Shown here: piece by piece, positions 36,736 through 47,421 of the stretch | How positions within the stretch are numbered: the first letter of the stretch is position 1 | How the letters are laid out: each line of letters opens with the position of its first letter | Made by a program: the position numbers and the translations under genes | Source of the DNA: Neocallimastix lanati (nom. inval.) | Lineage: Eukaryota > Neocallimastigomycota > Neocallimastigomycetes > Neocallimastigales > Neocallimastigaceae | Reading direction: 5' to 3' | Length of the DNA stretch: 52,500 nucleotides | Assembly (NCBI GenBank): GCA_016946835.1 | Contig: JACVTC010000072.1 | Span: forward strand, 157,501-210,000 | Notes under the pieces: model-generated | What the model saw: the letters and a program-made list of their open reading frames with translations, nothing else | What the model was told of the DNA's origin: nothing | Databases searched by the model: none

Positions 36736-36992
36736 CATTTCAGAAAAAAAAAAATAAAAAATAAATAAATAAATGAATGCAATAAAAAAAAAAAAATGGA
36801 TAAAGAATAAAAATAATTCATCTTAAATAATATTAATGAATTAATTATAAAATAAAAAATAAATAAAAATTTATTATTGAATACCATGTTTTATATATAA
36901 GGTTATTTTATAATAGTAAATATAAATAAGTGATTAGCAATTTTTAACATAATGTATTTAAAACAAAGATGTGGATTGTTCAATATATATTA

Positions 36993-37072
36993 TGTTAATA
37001 TATTAATATATTAATAATTTTCATTATTATTATTCTAGATTCATTTACTCTATAAATTCTCATATTGTAACA
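36993..37072 (-). repeat. 3' LTR (80 bp)
   Basis: Bounded by TGTTAAT...TGTAACA on the plus strand, so TG...CA ends on both strands. Shares TATTAATATATTAATAATTT, ATTATTCTAGA and TATAAATTC with the partner copy. Confidence 0.62.
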
Positions 37073-38459
37073 TTCCCCCTTAAATCTAGTTATTCTATAA
37101 TGAATAAATTGGACTACTGGTGAATATATGTCTATAAAATTATTCTATTTTATAATATTAACTTGATATTATTAAACTATTAAATTATTTCTATTCTAAA
37201 TTAACCTTTTAATTTTTTACATGAATAAAAATATTTTTACATTTTATTAATTTCTTTAATTCTATTGAAATATTGTTAAAAATAATTTCTTAATTATATT
37301 TGTAATCAAAGACTTTCCTCCTAAAACTATGTATTTAATATTATTACACCATTAATATTAGATGTATCTAAAACATCTCTTATACTTATACTATATGGTT
37401 TATATATTACCATTTGTATGATGGAAACCTTTTTTTTGAAGGGTAATGTTATACTATCTCAATTTGTGTGAATACCTCTTATACGTTGGGTTTTACATCA
37501 CTTTTCAATTATATATATAATCCTCTTTATAGATTAGCGTTAACTTTTTTATATATTTTTCGCTATGTAGTTTTAGCGATAACTATTATTAAAATAGTCG
37601 AATTTATTGATTTTACAACGTGTTAGTAATTATTTAATCTAGGTGTATTTTGTTCAATTGCTTGCTTGTGGGAAATTTAATAATATTTTGTTTCTTTTTA
37701 ATAAAAATTTTAAATAATTCATCATATCTTATTTCCCTCTAAAAATCCATATTATTTTATAATTAATATGTGGATTTTCAAGTTATTAAAAAGTTGATTA
37801 TTCATTTTTTTTTTTTTTGCAGTTTCGAGATTCATATTAGATGAGTTTTGTAGAAAAAAAATTTTTCATCGAATATAAGTTTTGTTACATTAAAGTGTCT
37901 TGCTATCATTATATAAAATTAATATTTACCTGTTAAAAATTTTTAGATATATAAATTTATAATAGTAGTGGTATCTTGGATTTATAGTCTTCCACCTTAC
38001 TTTCATTGGATCAAGAGATAGAAACCTTTTATTATAATCTCTTTTTGTGGGATAAAGTAATTAACCTTGTATCAGTATATATACTATATACTTTTGTTGG
38101 TTAAGAGATAACCAATTTTCCATTCTTTTATTTATCACTCTTTTGTGGATTTAGTATTAACCTTGCGATTGCTTTTAAATATTCATTATGAAATCGCTTA
38201 TGAAACTATTTGTTTGTTTGTTTTACATCAAATTGTTGATTATTATATATTGGTGGACTTGATAAATTATATATAATCTTCCGGGGGGTATTAAAATTGA
38301 TTTCATTTATAATATAATAAATGAATCTGATGTCATCATGATAGCAATGGAACCTTTTCAAAGAAAGTGTTGTTATTCCATTGTGGATGGAATCCTTACG
38401 ATTATATGAAGGCATTACACCATCACCTAAAAATTAGTTAGTATCTATGGTAAATACTT

Positions 38460-38625
38460 ATTTCACGCTAAGTTAATACCATAATATAAAGTAAAATATT
38501 GAATATACTCCATTTCACGCCTGGCATTCAATTTATAATAATATTGTAGAATATGCTCATCATTTCACGCCTGGCATTCAATTTATAATAATATTGTAGA
38601 ATATGCTCATCATTTCACGCTATGC
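38460..38625. repeat. 50-bp tandem repeat with CATTTCACGC at each start
   Basis: CATTTCACGC occurs at 38511, 38561 and 38611, with ATTTCACGC at 38460, all 50-51 bp apart. Two full units (CTGGCATTCAATTTATAATA then ATATTGTAGAATATGCTCAT) are identical. It lies inside the LTR element. Confidence 0.85.
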
Positions 38626-39471
38626 ATTTCTATTTTATTTATTAATATGTACTTAATGTAATGTTTATTAGTACTTGGGGATATCCTCCTTCGAATTTCC
38701 GTTTTGTAGTTAAGCAGTAACTGTTAAGTATATTCCGGATATAATTAAATATATGTGTTTCACTTTATAATAATATACTATATATTTGTACAATATTTTG
38801 GTAGATTAATTAACCACAAGTTAATTATATATATATAGTTTTTTTTTTCATTTATAAATAATTTATTATAAATTAATTCTAAGTTAATTTACAAATTAAT
38901 GTTGTTAATGTTGTATATTCTAGTACTATTTTGAAATATAAGTAGATTTAATATGTGCGTTTGGGATTAACCTCTTTAAGTAGAATATATATTATTGTAT
39001 ATTTTAATATATGATATATTACATATTCTGTGTTTTTTTTTTTTTCTTTTCTTTTCTCTGTCCACAAGTATCTATAGTTTTGATTATGGAATTAAATATA
39101 ATGATATTTTTAAATGGATATTTTATTAAGTGACATAAGGAGTAATTCTTTTATATTGTATAAAATATTGAAAATTCAAAAATATAATATATAATTGCCA
39201 AATCATGAATACTATAAATAATACTGAAAGTATTTAGGTAGGAAAGAAGTATATTTTTATTTTGTTAGCACCACTTGAGATGAGGTTATTATCAGGAATT
39301 TCTTTATTGTCAGTATCCGGGTCATCGCGAATCGGGTTTACCATTTATTTCTGTGTCGATAGATTCGTAAAATACAAGTATCATCTTCATTAGGGTCTGA
39401 ATTATTAGAAATACTGGCTTCATCGGCTAATCCTATTTTTAGAATACTTTTTAATCAATGACATTATATTA

Positions 39472-39552
39472 CGTTTATATTAATATATTAATAATTTACA
39501 TTATCATTATTCTAGAATCATTTAATAATATATAAATTCACATACTGTAACA
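39472..39552 (-). repeat. 5' LTR (about 81 bp)
   Basis: Partner of 36993-37072. The outer end TGTTACAGTATGTGAATTTA (minus strand) is intact. The inner end has drifted (AAACG instead of TTAACA). Confidence 0.6.
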
Positions 39553-39894
39553 AAAATACTTCCATATAATTTTATAGATATCTTATTTATATATTAAATA
39601 AATAATAATAAATATATAAATAGTAAAATATAATGCATAAAATTAAATATTATTAAATAATTTTTTTTTATATTATTATTACAAAAAAAAATATATATAT
39701 ATATATATATTAAAAAATAGCTTTAAAATTAAATACTATTTAAATAATTATTCTATATAACCGTTGTATTTCGGAAAATGTGGCGTTTTCAGATTTTAAT
39801 AAATACATAATATTTAAATTAGGGTTAAGGTTTTTATAATTTTATGAATGGTTCAATTTACCCATTTGAAGGATATAAAACTTACTGAATGTTT

Positions 39895-39934
<40 letters not shown>

Positions 39935-39940
<6 letters not shown>

Positions 39941-40080
39941 ATATATTAAGCTAGAAATAAAAAAGAAAATACAAAATATATTAAGCTAGAAATAAAAAAA
40001 AAAAAATACAAAATATATTAAGCTAGAAATAAAAAAAAAAAAATACAAAATATATTAAGCTAGAAATAAAAAAAAAAAAA
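39935..40080. repeat. Tandem repeat TACAAAATATATTAAGCTAG (about 37 bp, four copies)
   Basis: Four copies of TACAAAATATATTAAGCTAG followed by AAATAA and an A run of varying length (39935, 39971, 40008, 40044). Confidence 0.88.
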
Positions 40081-40192
40081 AAAAAAAAGTTTTAATCTTC
40101 TTATAGTGTTCATCAAAATCTTATTAGTGGTAGATAAAACTTTGTAGCAATCAAGATTTATATCATATCATTAATTAACTCTTTTGATGGAG

Positions 40193-40223
<31 letters not shown>

Positions 40224-40678
40224 ATTAAAAATTATGGGATAAGTTTAAAAAAAAAAAAAAAAAAAAAAAATAATCTAGGTTTAAGGTTTACTTACCTATC
40301 ATCTAAATTTAATCAATTTCCATTTCCTATCAAAACATAAAATATTTTTCAAAAAGTACTACTTAAAAAACAATAGAAAAATGATTTTTAATGAAAGCAT
40401 ATAGGAAAATTAGATAAAAATGAACATATTGAATTGTGGCATAGAAAATTAGGGAACACTAACTTCCTACACAAAGATAGATATAGTGAGAAGAAGAAAA
40501 AAAAAAAAAAAAACATCCTTATGAGGGAGGATGAAAAAAAAAATAATAATAATAAAAAAACACTCCCCCATATACCCATATATATATATTTATATATATA
40601 AATTTCAAGAGGGTTAAGTCGGTCCGATTGTCGGTCTTCTTCCTTCCCTGGAGGGGAAAAAGTAATCCAAAAAAAAAA

Positions 40679-40719
<41 letters not shown>

Positions 40720-40800
40720 TGTGTAATGTGTGTGTGTGTGTTAGCTGCAAAAATACCAATTATTGGGATAAAAAACTGGAAAAGTCAAAAAAAAAAAAAG

Positions 40801-40801
<1 letters not shown>

Positions 40802-40831
<30 letters not shown>

Positions 40832-40907
40832 TAAAAATAAAAATAAAAATAAAAATAAAAATAAAAATAAAAATAAAAATAAAAATAAAAATAAAAATAA
40901 AAAAAAC
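40802..40907. repeat. Hexanucleotide array (AAAAAT)n
   Basis: About 17 hexamers. Lys/Ile and Leu/Phe frames through it are artefacts. Confidence 0.93.
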
Positions 40908-41008
40908 ATTAAAAAATAAAGAAATATAGAAATAAAAAAATAAAATAAAAAAAAAAATAAAGAAATATAGAAATAAAAAAATAAAATATTATTAAAAAAA
41001 AATATCAT

Positions 41009-41090
41009 TGCCGGATACGAGATTCAAACTCGCACTTCTTTTGAAACCGTATATTAAGTACGGCGCCTTAGACCACTCGGCCAACCCCGT
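41009..41090 (-). tRNA. tRNA-Leu(UAA)-like gene, possibly decayed
   Basis: 82 nt. D arm with TGGCCGAGTGG (A box) and GCC/GGC stem; anticodon arm CCGTA-CTTAATA-TACGG, a perfect five-pair stem with anticodon TAA; a class II variable arm TTC-AAAA-GAA; T arm GCGAG-TTTGAAT-CTCGT; discriminator A. The class II arm and D arm fit tRNA-Leu. Oddities: the acceptor stem ACGGGGT/ATCCGGC has mismatches at pairs 1 and 3, position 37 is T where a purine is normal, and the B box (GAGTTTGAATC) departs from consensus. No intron. Confidence 0.7.
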
Positions 41091-41676
41091 CTGATGAAAC
41101 TCTATAATAAGGAATGGAAATTAAAATAAACATAATTCAAAGTGAATTTTTATTTTTGTTGTTGAAATTATAACTGAATTGGAATTTCAATTTCAGTTAT
41201 TTATATTTCAATAATTAAAAAATATTATTTATGTAATTATAAATAATATATATATATATTTAAATAATTAATAATTAATAATTAATAATTAATATAAATT
41301 CTCCTTTAATATTTAAAGGATTATCTTAGGCCTAATAATTCTGAGAATATTAGTAAATAAGGTATATATTAATAATTAATTTCAATTTTACATTTGACGT
41401 CACGTGTATTTTATTTTGATATGCGGGACTTTTATGTTATGTGCAATAATTTATAAGCAGTACAGTGGGCTTTTTAAAATAATGGTTGTTTAGTAAATTT
41501 TATTAATAAAATTATAATATTCCTATACAATTAAAATAATACTTCTAATTCCTAAAATTTTTACTGAAGATGTAAACATAAATTTTGTTAAATCTCGTAA
41601 GAACAAAAAATCAAGTAAGAACAAATAATAATAATACACCAAAACATACAAAAAAAAAGAAATTCTAAACTTCCAT
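41091..41676. other. AT-rich DNA with a CRE/E-box-like composite
   Basis: Tandem ATTAATA units near 41265-41295. No gene is supported before the retropepsin relic. A short frame near 41550-41625 (IFTEDVNINFVKSRKNKK) may be its upstream part. Confidence 0.45.
41395..41406. promoter_or_regulatory. Overlapping TGACGTCA and CACGTG palindromes
   Basis: TGACGTCACGTG combines a full CRE palindrome (bZIP site) and an E-box (bHLH site) sharing CA. It is rare in such AT-rich DNA. The nearest feature downstream is the retropepsin relic. Function is inference only. Confidence 0.3.
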
Positions 41677-42258
41677 ATGCCCATATTAATAATGACAATT
41701 TATAATAATAAATACAATAATTATAATAATAGTTTTAATAGTAATAAAACTAGTAGTAATAATAATAAAACAAAAAAAAAACTAAACAATGGACTTCAAC
41801 GGAAGTCCAATAAAATAAAAGCAAAAAAATTTTTCCATTATAATTTCCCTTTATTTAATAATATCGTTAATAAAAAGTTACTTTCAACTTTTCTTTTATT
41901 TGATACATATATTCCAACAACATTTTCACAATGAAATAAAAAAATATTAAACATGATAATAATAAATTAAAAATTGAATCTATGGTAGATTCAGGTTCCT
42001 TTTGTATTTTTATTACAGAAGAATTAGTAAAAACATTAAATTTAAAAAAAAGTATAAATTAAAACCAAAAATTTTAGTCAAAGGAATTTCTGAAGATACC
42101 ATCCAGATAAATAATTAAGTTTGGCCAAAATTCCAAATCACAATTAAAATTTATGAAAATAAAAAAGTTTATTATAAAAATTTTAAAGAAAATTTTTTAA
42201 TTTCAAATTATATTCCAACAAAATTACTTTATGGAAACCAATTCATGAGAAAGTTTTA
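41677..42258 (+). pseudogene. Broken retropepsin-like (gag-pol aspartic protease) gene
   Basis: An Asn/Lys-rich frame (41677-41931, Met start) ends at a TGA. One base out of frame the sequence continues through KLKIESMVDSGSFCIFITEE (near 41966-42025); DSG at 41984-41992 is the aspartic protease active site. After another frameshift in an eight-A run (42042-42049), a frame reads KILVKGISEDTIQINN, a TAA, then WPKFQITIKIYENKKVYYKN and ISNYIPTKLLYGNQF. The last resembles the I-L-G-x-x-[FW] end of retropepsins. The layout is that of a Ty3/gypsy-type or domesticated retropepsin. The two frameshifts and one stop mean it is not functional as read, unless introns are involved. Confidence 0.65.
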
Positions 42259-42567
42259 ATATTCATTATGATTATGATAAAAACTTCCTATACTCTTACT
42301 TATATTATCGCTTTTATTACAAAATTGATAAAAATATTAATAAAGATCCACAATATGGTATGTTGCATAAAATGTGCTTTATTAAAAAATTGGAACAAAT
42401 CAATATTATTAGTATGACGAAAGATATTAATATTTTTCAATGATAAAAATATATATCAATATATATTTTAATTATTTAATTATTTCCTTTCGTATAATAA
42501 TATTTAAAAAATTAAAAAATTGTTATAATATACTTAATTATAGTAAATTTAGTACTTTCTTTTCAAA

Positions 42568-42630
<63 letters not shown>

Positions 42631-42870
42631 ATTTTTTTTTTATTAAAAAAAAAAAACAATTTATAAAAAAAAATTTTTTTTATAAATATTGAATAATACA
42701 TTCTTTCAATATGATTATTTAAAATATAGTACTCAAAGAATTAATGATACAAATTGTAGATATATGTAAAAACTATTATAACATAACTTTTAAATTTTAA
42801 AATTTTTATTTATTTATTTATTTTATTTCATTTATTTTAAGAAAAAAAATTTATATACATTTTATTAAAT

Positions 42871-42910
<40 letters not shown>

Positions 42911-43135
42911 AAAAAACGTATTATTATTTAAAAAAATTTATACATTGATATTAAAATTTATTATACTAAATAAAATTTTTTGTTCTAAATAATATTTATA
43001 TATTTATATTTTACAGATAAAACGTAATTAAAGAGTTATTTTTTATTTAAATAACTTCAAAACAAAATTTTTATTTTATTTTATTTTGCTTTATTTCCTC
43101 CTTTTTAATTTGTTTATAGTATCTTATTATTATAT
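42259..43135. other. AT-rich 3' flank of the first GH45 gene
   Basis: An AAAT array (42566-42632), A/T runs, and no supportable gene. A short frame near 42300-42440 may be a last trace of the gag-pol relic. Confidence 0.5.
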
Positions 43136-44029
43136 TTAAAGACGCTTACATCCAGTTTTAGCAGTTAATTCAGCTGGACATTCTACTTCTTCAAATTCCA
43201 TGGCTGGATTATCAGCATTTTCAAACCAATCAAATCTCCATTGACATCCCTTTTGAAGTGAGGCTGGTAAATTGGCACAACCATCAGCAGAACGAAGACC
43301 ACCATAACGTTCACCCCATGAAGCGGCATTGGTATTGAATTGAGTAGAACATCCATCGAAGATACCAAGACCACCTCCTGGCATTTGAAGATCAAAGTGA
43401 TTTTCACCAAGATCACCACCTGTATTAGTGACTTGAACAATCATTTGTTTACCGGCAATAGAAGTGCTAGTGAAAGTAAGTTTGTAACAGGCACAACACC
43501 AAGAAGCTTCAGAACCACCTGAAATAGAAGCAGCAGCAAAACCATAAGATAAAGTATCACTGACAGCCCATGGTTGTTGATCAGTACACATGAAAGCTTC
43601 ACCACCATCACAACCACTTCTAGCATTAACATCAGATATGATGGAACCATTTCTGTTACAAGTGTTTACTGGAGAACTTACAGAAGCTTTACCTGACCAT
43701 GAACAAGATGGTTTACAACAATCCCAATAACGAGTGGTTTTACCAGTTCTTTTACCACTTGAAATAACACGTGGTTGAGAAGAAGTATTATTGTTATTGT
43801 TGTTGTTATTCCAACTGTTGTTGTTGTTGTTATTGTTATTACCGTTACCTCCACATTTAGCTGTATCAATTTCACAAGCTACTTCATTTTCCCAACCCCA
43901 TAAACTGTTGTCACCACCAGTACCAGTGATAGTACAACCATTACATAAAGGAGCGCCGTGAGGACCTGTACCAGCAGCAACGGCAGCACCAATAATAGCA
44001 GCAATAGATAATAATAATTTAGAATTCAT
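43136..44029 (-). CDS. Secreted GH45 endoglucanase with CBM10/dockerin-like module (297 aa)
   Basis: Hydrolyses internal beta-1,4-glucosidic bonds of cellulose with inversion (GH45). A signal peptide (residues 1-19, ending AAVAA) is followed by a Cys-rich module with [13 protein letters not shown] (29-59, four Cys), which resembles CBM10/fungal dockerin modules. An Asn-rich linker follows (63-83, one Trp), then the catalytic domain (about 92-297). [12 protein letters not shown] holds the base Asp103. [14 protein letters not shown] holds Asp206 and the acid Asp213, with the exact spacing of Humicola Cel45A Asp114/Asp121. Many conserved Cys. It ends in [14 protein letters not shown], close to family C-termini. 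No intron. Codon use is strongly optimised. The tandem paralogue at 46008-46994 differs mainly in the linker. If the module is a dockerin, the enzyme is cellulosomal. Confidence 0.95.
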   Translation of the reverse strand: MNSKLLLSIAAIIGAAVAAGTGPHGAPLCNGCTITGTGGDNSLWGWENEVACEIDTAKCGGNGNNNNNNNNSWNNNNNNNNTSSQPRVISSGKRTGKTTRYWDCCKPSCSWSGKASVSSPVNTCNRNGSIISDVNARSGCDGGEAFMCTDQQPWAVSDTLSYGFAAASISGGSEASWCCACYKLTFTSTSIAGKQMIVQVTNTGGDLGENHFDLQMPGGGLGIFDGCSTQFNTNAASWGERYGGLRSADGCANLPASLQKGCQWRFDWFENADNPAMEFEEVECPAELTAKTGCKRL

Positions 44030-44298
44030 TTTTTATTTTTAACTTTTTTTTTTTTTTTAAAAGATTATTTTAATTTATTTTAAAAATATTTGATAAATTT
44101 ACTTAAAAATTCTTAAAATAAAGAAATTAAAAATTTTCAAATTTATTATATATAAAATTTTTTTATAAATAAATAATAACTATTAAAAGTTCTATATTTT
44201 TTAATACTTTTGCAAAATATTATTTTCAATATTATTTTGATAAATATTGACTTGAAAATAAAATAAAAAAAAAGTAATTTTTCACTTTATTTATAGTT

Positions 44299-44472
44299 CT
44301 TAACGGAAAAAAAAAGTTTGAAACAAAAATGAATGACTAATTATTGAAAATTTTAAAACTATAGAAAAAAAAAAAAAAAAAATAAAAATAAAAATAAAAA
44401 TTAATATTAAAGTTCTAAATTTTTCAATAATTAGTCATTCATTTTTGTTTCAAACTTTTTTTTTCCGTTAAG
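44299..44472. repeat. Perfect 52-bp inverted repeat with 70-bp spacer
   Basis: The left arm (44299-44350) begins CTTAACGG and contains GTTTGAAACAAAAATGAATG. The right arm (44421-44472) is its exact reverse complement. Pairing continues with a few mismatches into the spacer (GAAAATTTTAAAACT against its partner). About 270 bp upstream of the first GH45 start; the homologous site upstream of the second gene has no such arms. Confidence 0.88.
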
Positions 44473-45269
44473 GACGTGAAAAAAATAAAAATTAATTTTT
44501 TGAAGTTTATATTTATATAATATTAATATAAACTTTAAAATTAATTTTTACTTTTTTAGGTTAAGGTAAATGTGATCTGACTTTATTAAAAAAATTTTTT
44601 TAATATATCATAAAGTTTAATTGGTAATTAAAAAAAAATTTTGGGATTTTTATTTCATTGGTTCTTAAACCATAAAACATTAAAATGAAATTGAACAAAT
44701 AAACCAAAAGAAGGAATGGATAAGATAAAATAATAATAAAAAAAAAAGATTACAAACTTTAAATATATATATATTTATTTAAAAAAAAAAAAAATAGTTA
44801 AAATATTAATTTATTAAATTAAAATATTTTAATTAATATTAATATTTTAATTATTTTTGCTATTTTTTTTTTTTTTTTTTTAAAAGCAACAAATAACGGC
44901 ATAAACATATAAAAGAAAAAAAACTATATATAAAGATTATTTTTTTTTTATTATGTAATATATAATATATAATATATAATATATAATTTTATTATAAATT
45001 TATATTTATTATAAATTTTATTTAATATGAAATAAAATTTTAAAATCAGTAACTTTAATATAACTAAAAAATTTATGATTTCCAATGTTAAATTTTTATT
45101 TGATAACTTTTCATTTAATTTTCTTGATTTTCATATAATAATATATAAAGTAAAATAAATAATAAAACAATAAAATAAGATAATTATATATATAATTATA
45201 TTTTCTATTATATAGTAATAATTATAATTAATTTATTAAAGTATCAGAAATATTTTATACTATTTTTAT

Positions 45270-45430
45270 TTTTATTTTTTTTTATTTTTTTTTATTTTTT
45301 ATTTTTTATTTTTTATTTTTTATTTTTTATTTTTTATTTTTTATTTTTTATTTTTTATTTTTTATTTTTTATTTTTTATTTTTTATTTTTTATTTTTTAT
45401 ATTTTACTTTTTATTTTTTATCTTATTTTT
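45270..45430. repeat. Heptanucleotide array (ATTTTTT)n
   Basis: About 20 units of period 7, with single substitutions at the right end. Confidence 0.9.
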
Positions 45431-46007
45431 TTTTATTTTTATTTTTTTTTAGACTTGGATCTGTTGTTCTAATTTTAAAATACAATTAAATATTTTTTAC
45501 TTTCCAATCATTATATTTAACCAAATTAAATTTATAAAATTTATAATTAATAAATTATTTAATTTTTATATGCTATTTTTATATAGATAAAATAAAATAC
45601 TTTCTAATATTAAGATTCAAATATACACATTAAATAAATATAAAGATACATAAAATTTTTTGAAACAAAACTTTAATATAATTTTCTTTTTTATTTCTTT
45701 AATTTTTAAGAAAAATATTTATATACATGCTTCCTTTTTTTTTTTTTTTTTTTTTATTTTATTTTATTATTATTATTTTTTTTTTATAAATATATAATTA
45801 TCTTTAATTTATTTTATGGTATTAAATTTAATGAAAAAAAATTTATTTTATGGTATTAAATTTAATGAAAAAATTAAAAGACTTTTAAATTTTAAATAAT
45901 ATATATATTATATATATTTAACAAAATAAAAAAAAAAAAATAATAATAAATTTTATTCCATTTCACTATATATTATAATTTGTTTTCTGATTTATTATCA
46001 CTTTTAT

Positions 46008-46994
46008 TTAAAGACGCTTACATCCTGTCTTAGCAATTAATTCAGCTGGACATTCTACTTCTTCAAATTCCATGGCTGGATTATCAGCATTTTCAAACCA
46101 ATTAAATCTCCATTGACATCCCTTTTGAAGTGAGGCTGGTAAATTGGCACAACCATCAGCAGAACGAAGACCACCATAACGTTCACCCCATGAAGCAGCA
46201 TTGGTATTGAATTGAGAAGAACATCCATCGAAGATACCAAGACCACCTCCTGGCATTTGAAGATCAAAGTGATTTTCACCAAGATCACCACCAGTATTAG
46301 TGACTTGAACAATCATTTGTTTACCGGCAATAGAAGTGCTAGTGAAAGTAAGTTTGTAACAGGCACAACACCAAGAAGCTTCAGAACCACCTGAAATAGA
46401 AGCAGCAGCAAAACCATAAGATAAAGTATCACTGACAGCCCATGGTTGTTGATCAGTACACATGAAAGCTTCACCACCATCACAACCACTTCTAGCATTA
46501 ACATCAGATATGATGGAACCATTTCTGTTACAAGTGTTTACTGGAGAACTTACAGAAGCTTTACCTGACCATGAACAAGATGGTTTACAACAATCCCAAT
46601 AACGAGTGGTTTTACCAGTTCTTTTACCACTTGAAATAACACGTGGTTGAGAAGAAGAGGCATTACTATTATTATTATTGTTATTCCAATTGTTGTTGTT
46701 GTTGTTATTCCAATTGTTGTTATTGTTGTTATTCCAATTGTTGTTATTGTTGTTATTCCAATTGTTGTTATTGTTGTTGTTATTCCAATTGTTATTGTTG
46801 TTATTACCGTTTCCTCCACATTTGGCTGTATCAATTTCACAAGCGATATTATTTTCCCAACCCCATAAACTGTTGTCACCACCAGTACCAGTGATAGTAC
46901 AACCATTACATAAAGGAGCGCCGTGAGGACCTGTACCAGCAGCAACGGCAGCACCAATAATAGCAGCAATAGATAATAATAATTTAGAATTCAT
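46008..46994 (-). CDS. Secreted GH45 endoglucanase with CBM10/dockerin-like module and long W-N7 linker (328 aa)
   Basis: Paralogue of the gene at 43136-44029 with the same signal peptide (1-19), Cys-rich [13 protein letters not shown] module and catalytic domain. Catalytic residues are Asp134 in TTRYWDCCK and Asp244 in GENHFDL, with Asp237 in TGGDLG. Outside the linker only a handful of residues differ. The linker (63-112) is 31 residues longer and contains Trp at 70, 79, 87, 95 and 103, i.e. repeated W-N7 units coded by 24-bp repeats using mixed AAC/AAT codons. It has the same orientation and 2-kb spacing to its sister, consistent with a recent tandem duplication. Start chosen at the signal-peptide Met, which both copies share. 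Intronless. Confidence 0.95.
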   Translation of the reverse strand: MNSKLLLSIAAIIGAAVAAGTGPHGAPLCNGCTITGTGGDNSLWGWENNIACEIDTAKCGGNGNNNNNNWNNNNNNNNWNNNNNNNWNNNNNNNWNNNNNNNWNNNNNNSNASSSQPRVISSGKRTGKTTRYWDCCKPSCSWSGKASVSSPVNTCNRNGSIISDVNARSGCDGGEAFMCTDQQPWAVSDTLSYGFAAASISGGSEASWCCACYKLTFTSTSIAGKQMIVQVTNTGGDLGENHFDLQMPGGGLGIFDGCSSQFNTNAASWGERYGGLRSADGCANLPASLQKGCQWRFNWFENADNPAMEFEEVECPAELIAKTGCKRL

Positions 46995-47331
46995 TTTTTA
47001 TTTTTTATTACTTTTTTTTTTGATTTAAAAAAAAAAAAAATTATTTTAAACAGTTTTTTTTTTTAATATATTTTATATATACTTTTCAAAAATAACTATC
47101 AAAGTTATTTATTATAATATTTATATAAATAATTACTTTAAAAAATAAAATTTATATACAAAGAAAAAAAAAATTAGAGGTAATTTTTCATTCTATTTAT
47201 ATTCCTTAAAAAAAAATATGAATATTAGAAAAAAAAGATCAAAATAAAAATTTATTAAAATTTTAAATAATATAAAATAAGATTTTGATAATTTTCACAA
47301 TTTGAAATTAATATATCATAATTAACATTAA

Positions 47332-47364
<33 letters not shown>

Positions 47365-47383
47365 AACAGTGTAACAATAACAA

Positions 47384-47421
<38 letters not shown>

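Larger units (their letters stand above)
36993..39552 (-). mobile_element. LTR retrotransposon-like element with about 80-bp LTRs, no recognisable pol
   Basis: Direct repeats at 36993-37072 and 39472-39552 are about 85% alike. On the minus strand they begin TGTTACA and the 3' copy ends TTAACA. Next to the left copy lies TTTAAGGGGGAA (minus strand, 37084-37073), a polypurine tract in the right place for a 3' LTR, so the element reads on the minus strand. The interior of about 2.4 kb is of mixed composition. It holds no protease, integrase or RT motif that I can find, only short frames such as 69 residues at 38206-38415 of unknown nature. It may be non-autonomous or decayed. No clear target-site duplication or primer-binding site is visible. 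Confidence 0.6.
39553..41008. other. AT-rich DNA between the LTR element and the tRNA
   Basis: Holds A runs of 30-40 bases (39897-39934), two arrays listed separately, and a patch of mixed composition at 40600-40665 (GGTCCGATTGTCGG). No gene is seen; the open frames at 40388-41008 are built on homopolymers and the hexamer array. Confidence 0.5.
44030..46007. other. Intergenic region between the two GH45 genes
   Basis: Promoter side of the first GH45 gene and 3' side of the second. It holds the inverted repeat at 44299-44472 and a heptamer array (45270-45425). The segment GTAATTTTTCACTTTATTTA (near 44273-44292) resembles GTAATTTTTCATTCTATTTA at about 47180-47199 upstream of the second gene, at a similar distance from the start, so the duplication included promoter DNA. 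Confidence 0.6.

Noticed and set aside
38206-38415. 69-residue minus-strand frame in the LTR element
   Set aside because: No recognisable motif, no codon bias and no support for a start; not called as a gene.
39815-39832. Telomere-like TTAGGGTTAAGG
   Set aside because: Single partial match; no tandem TTAGGG array anywhere in the window.
40388-40759. 123-residue minus-strand frame
   Set aside because: Built on A/T and TG runs (poly-Lys, poly-Phe, Thr-His repeats) with no protein-like composition.
46550-46969. 139-residue alternative frame in the GH45 gene
   Set aside because: Out-of-frame shadow made open by the Asn-rich repeats and biased codons of the real gene.
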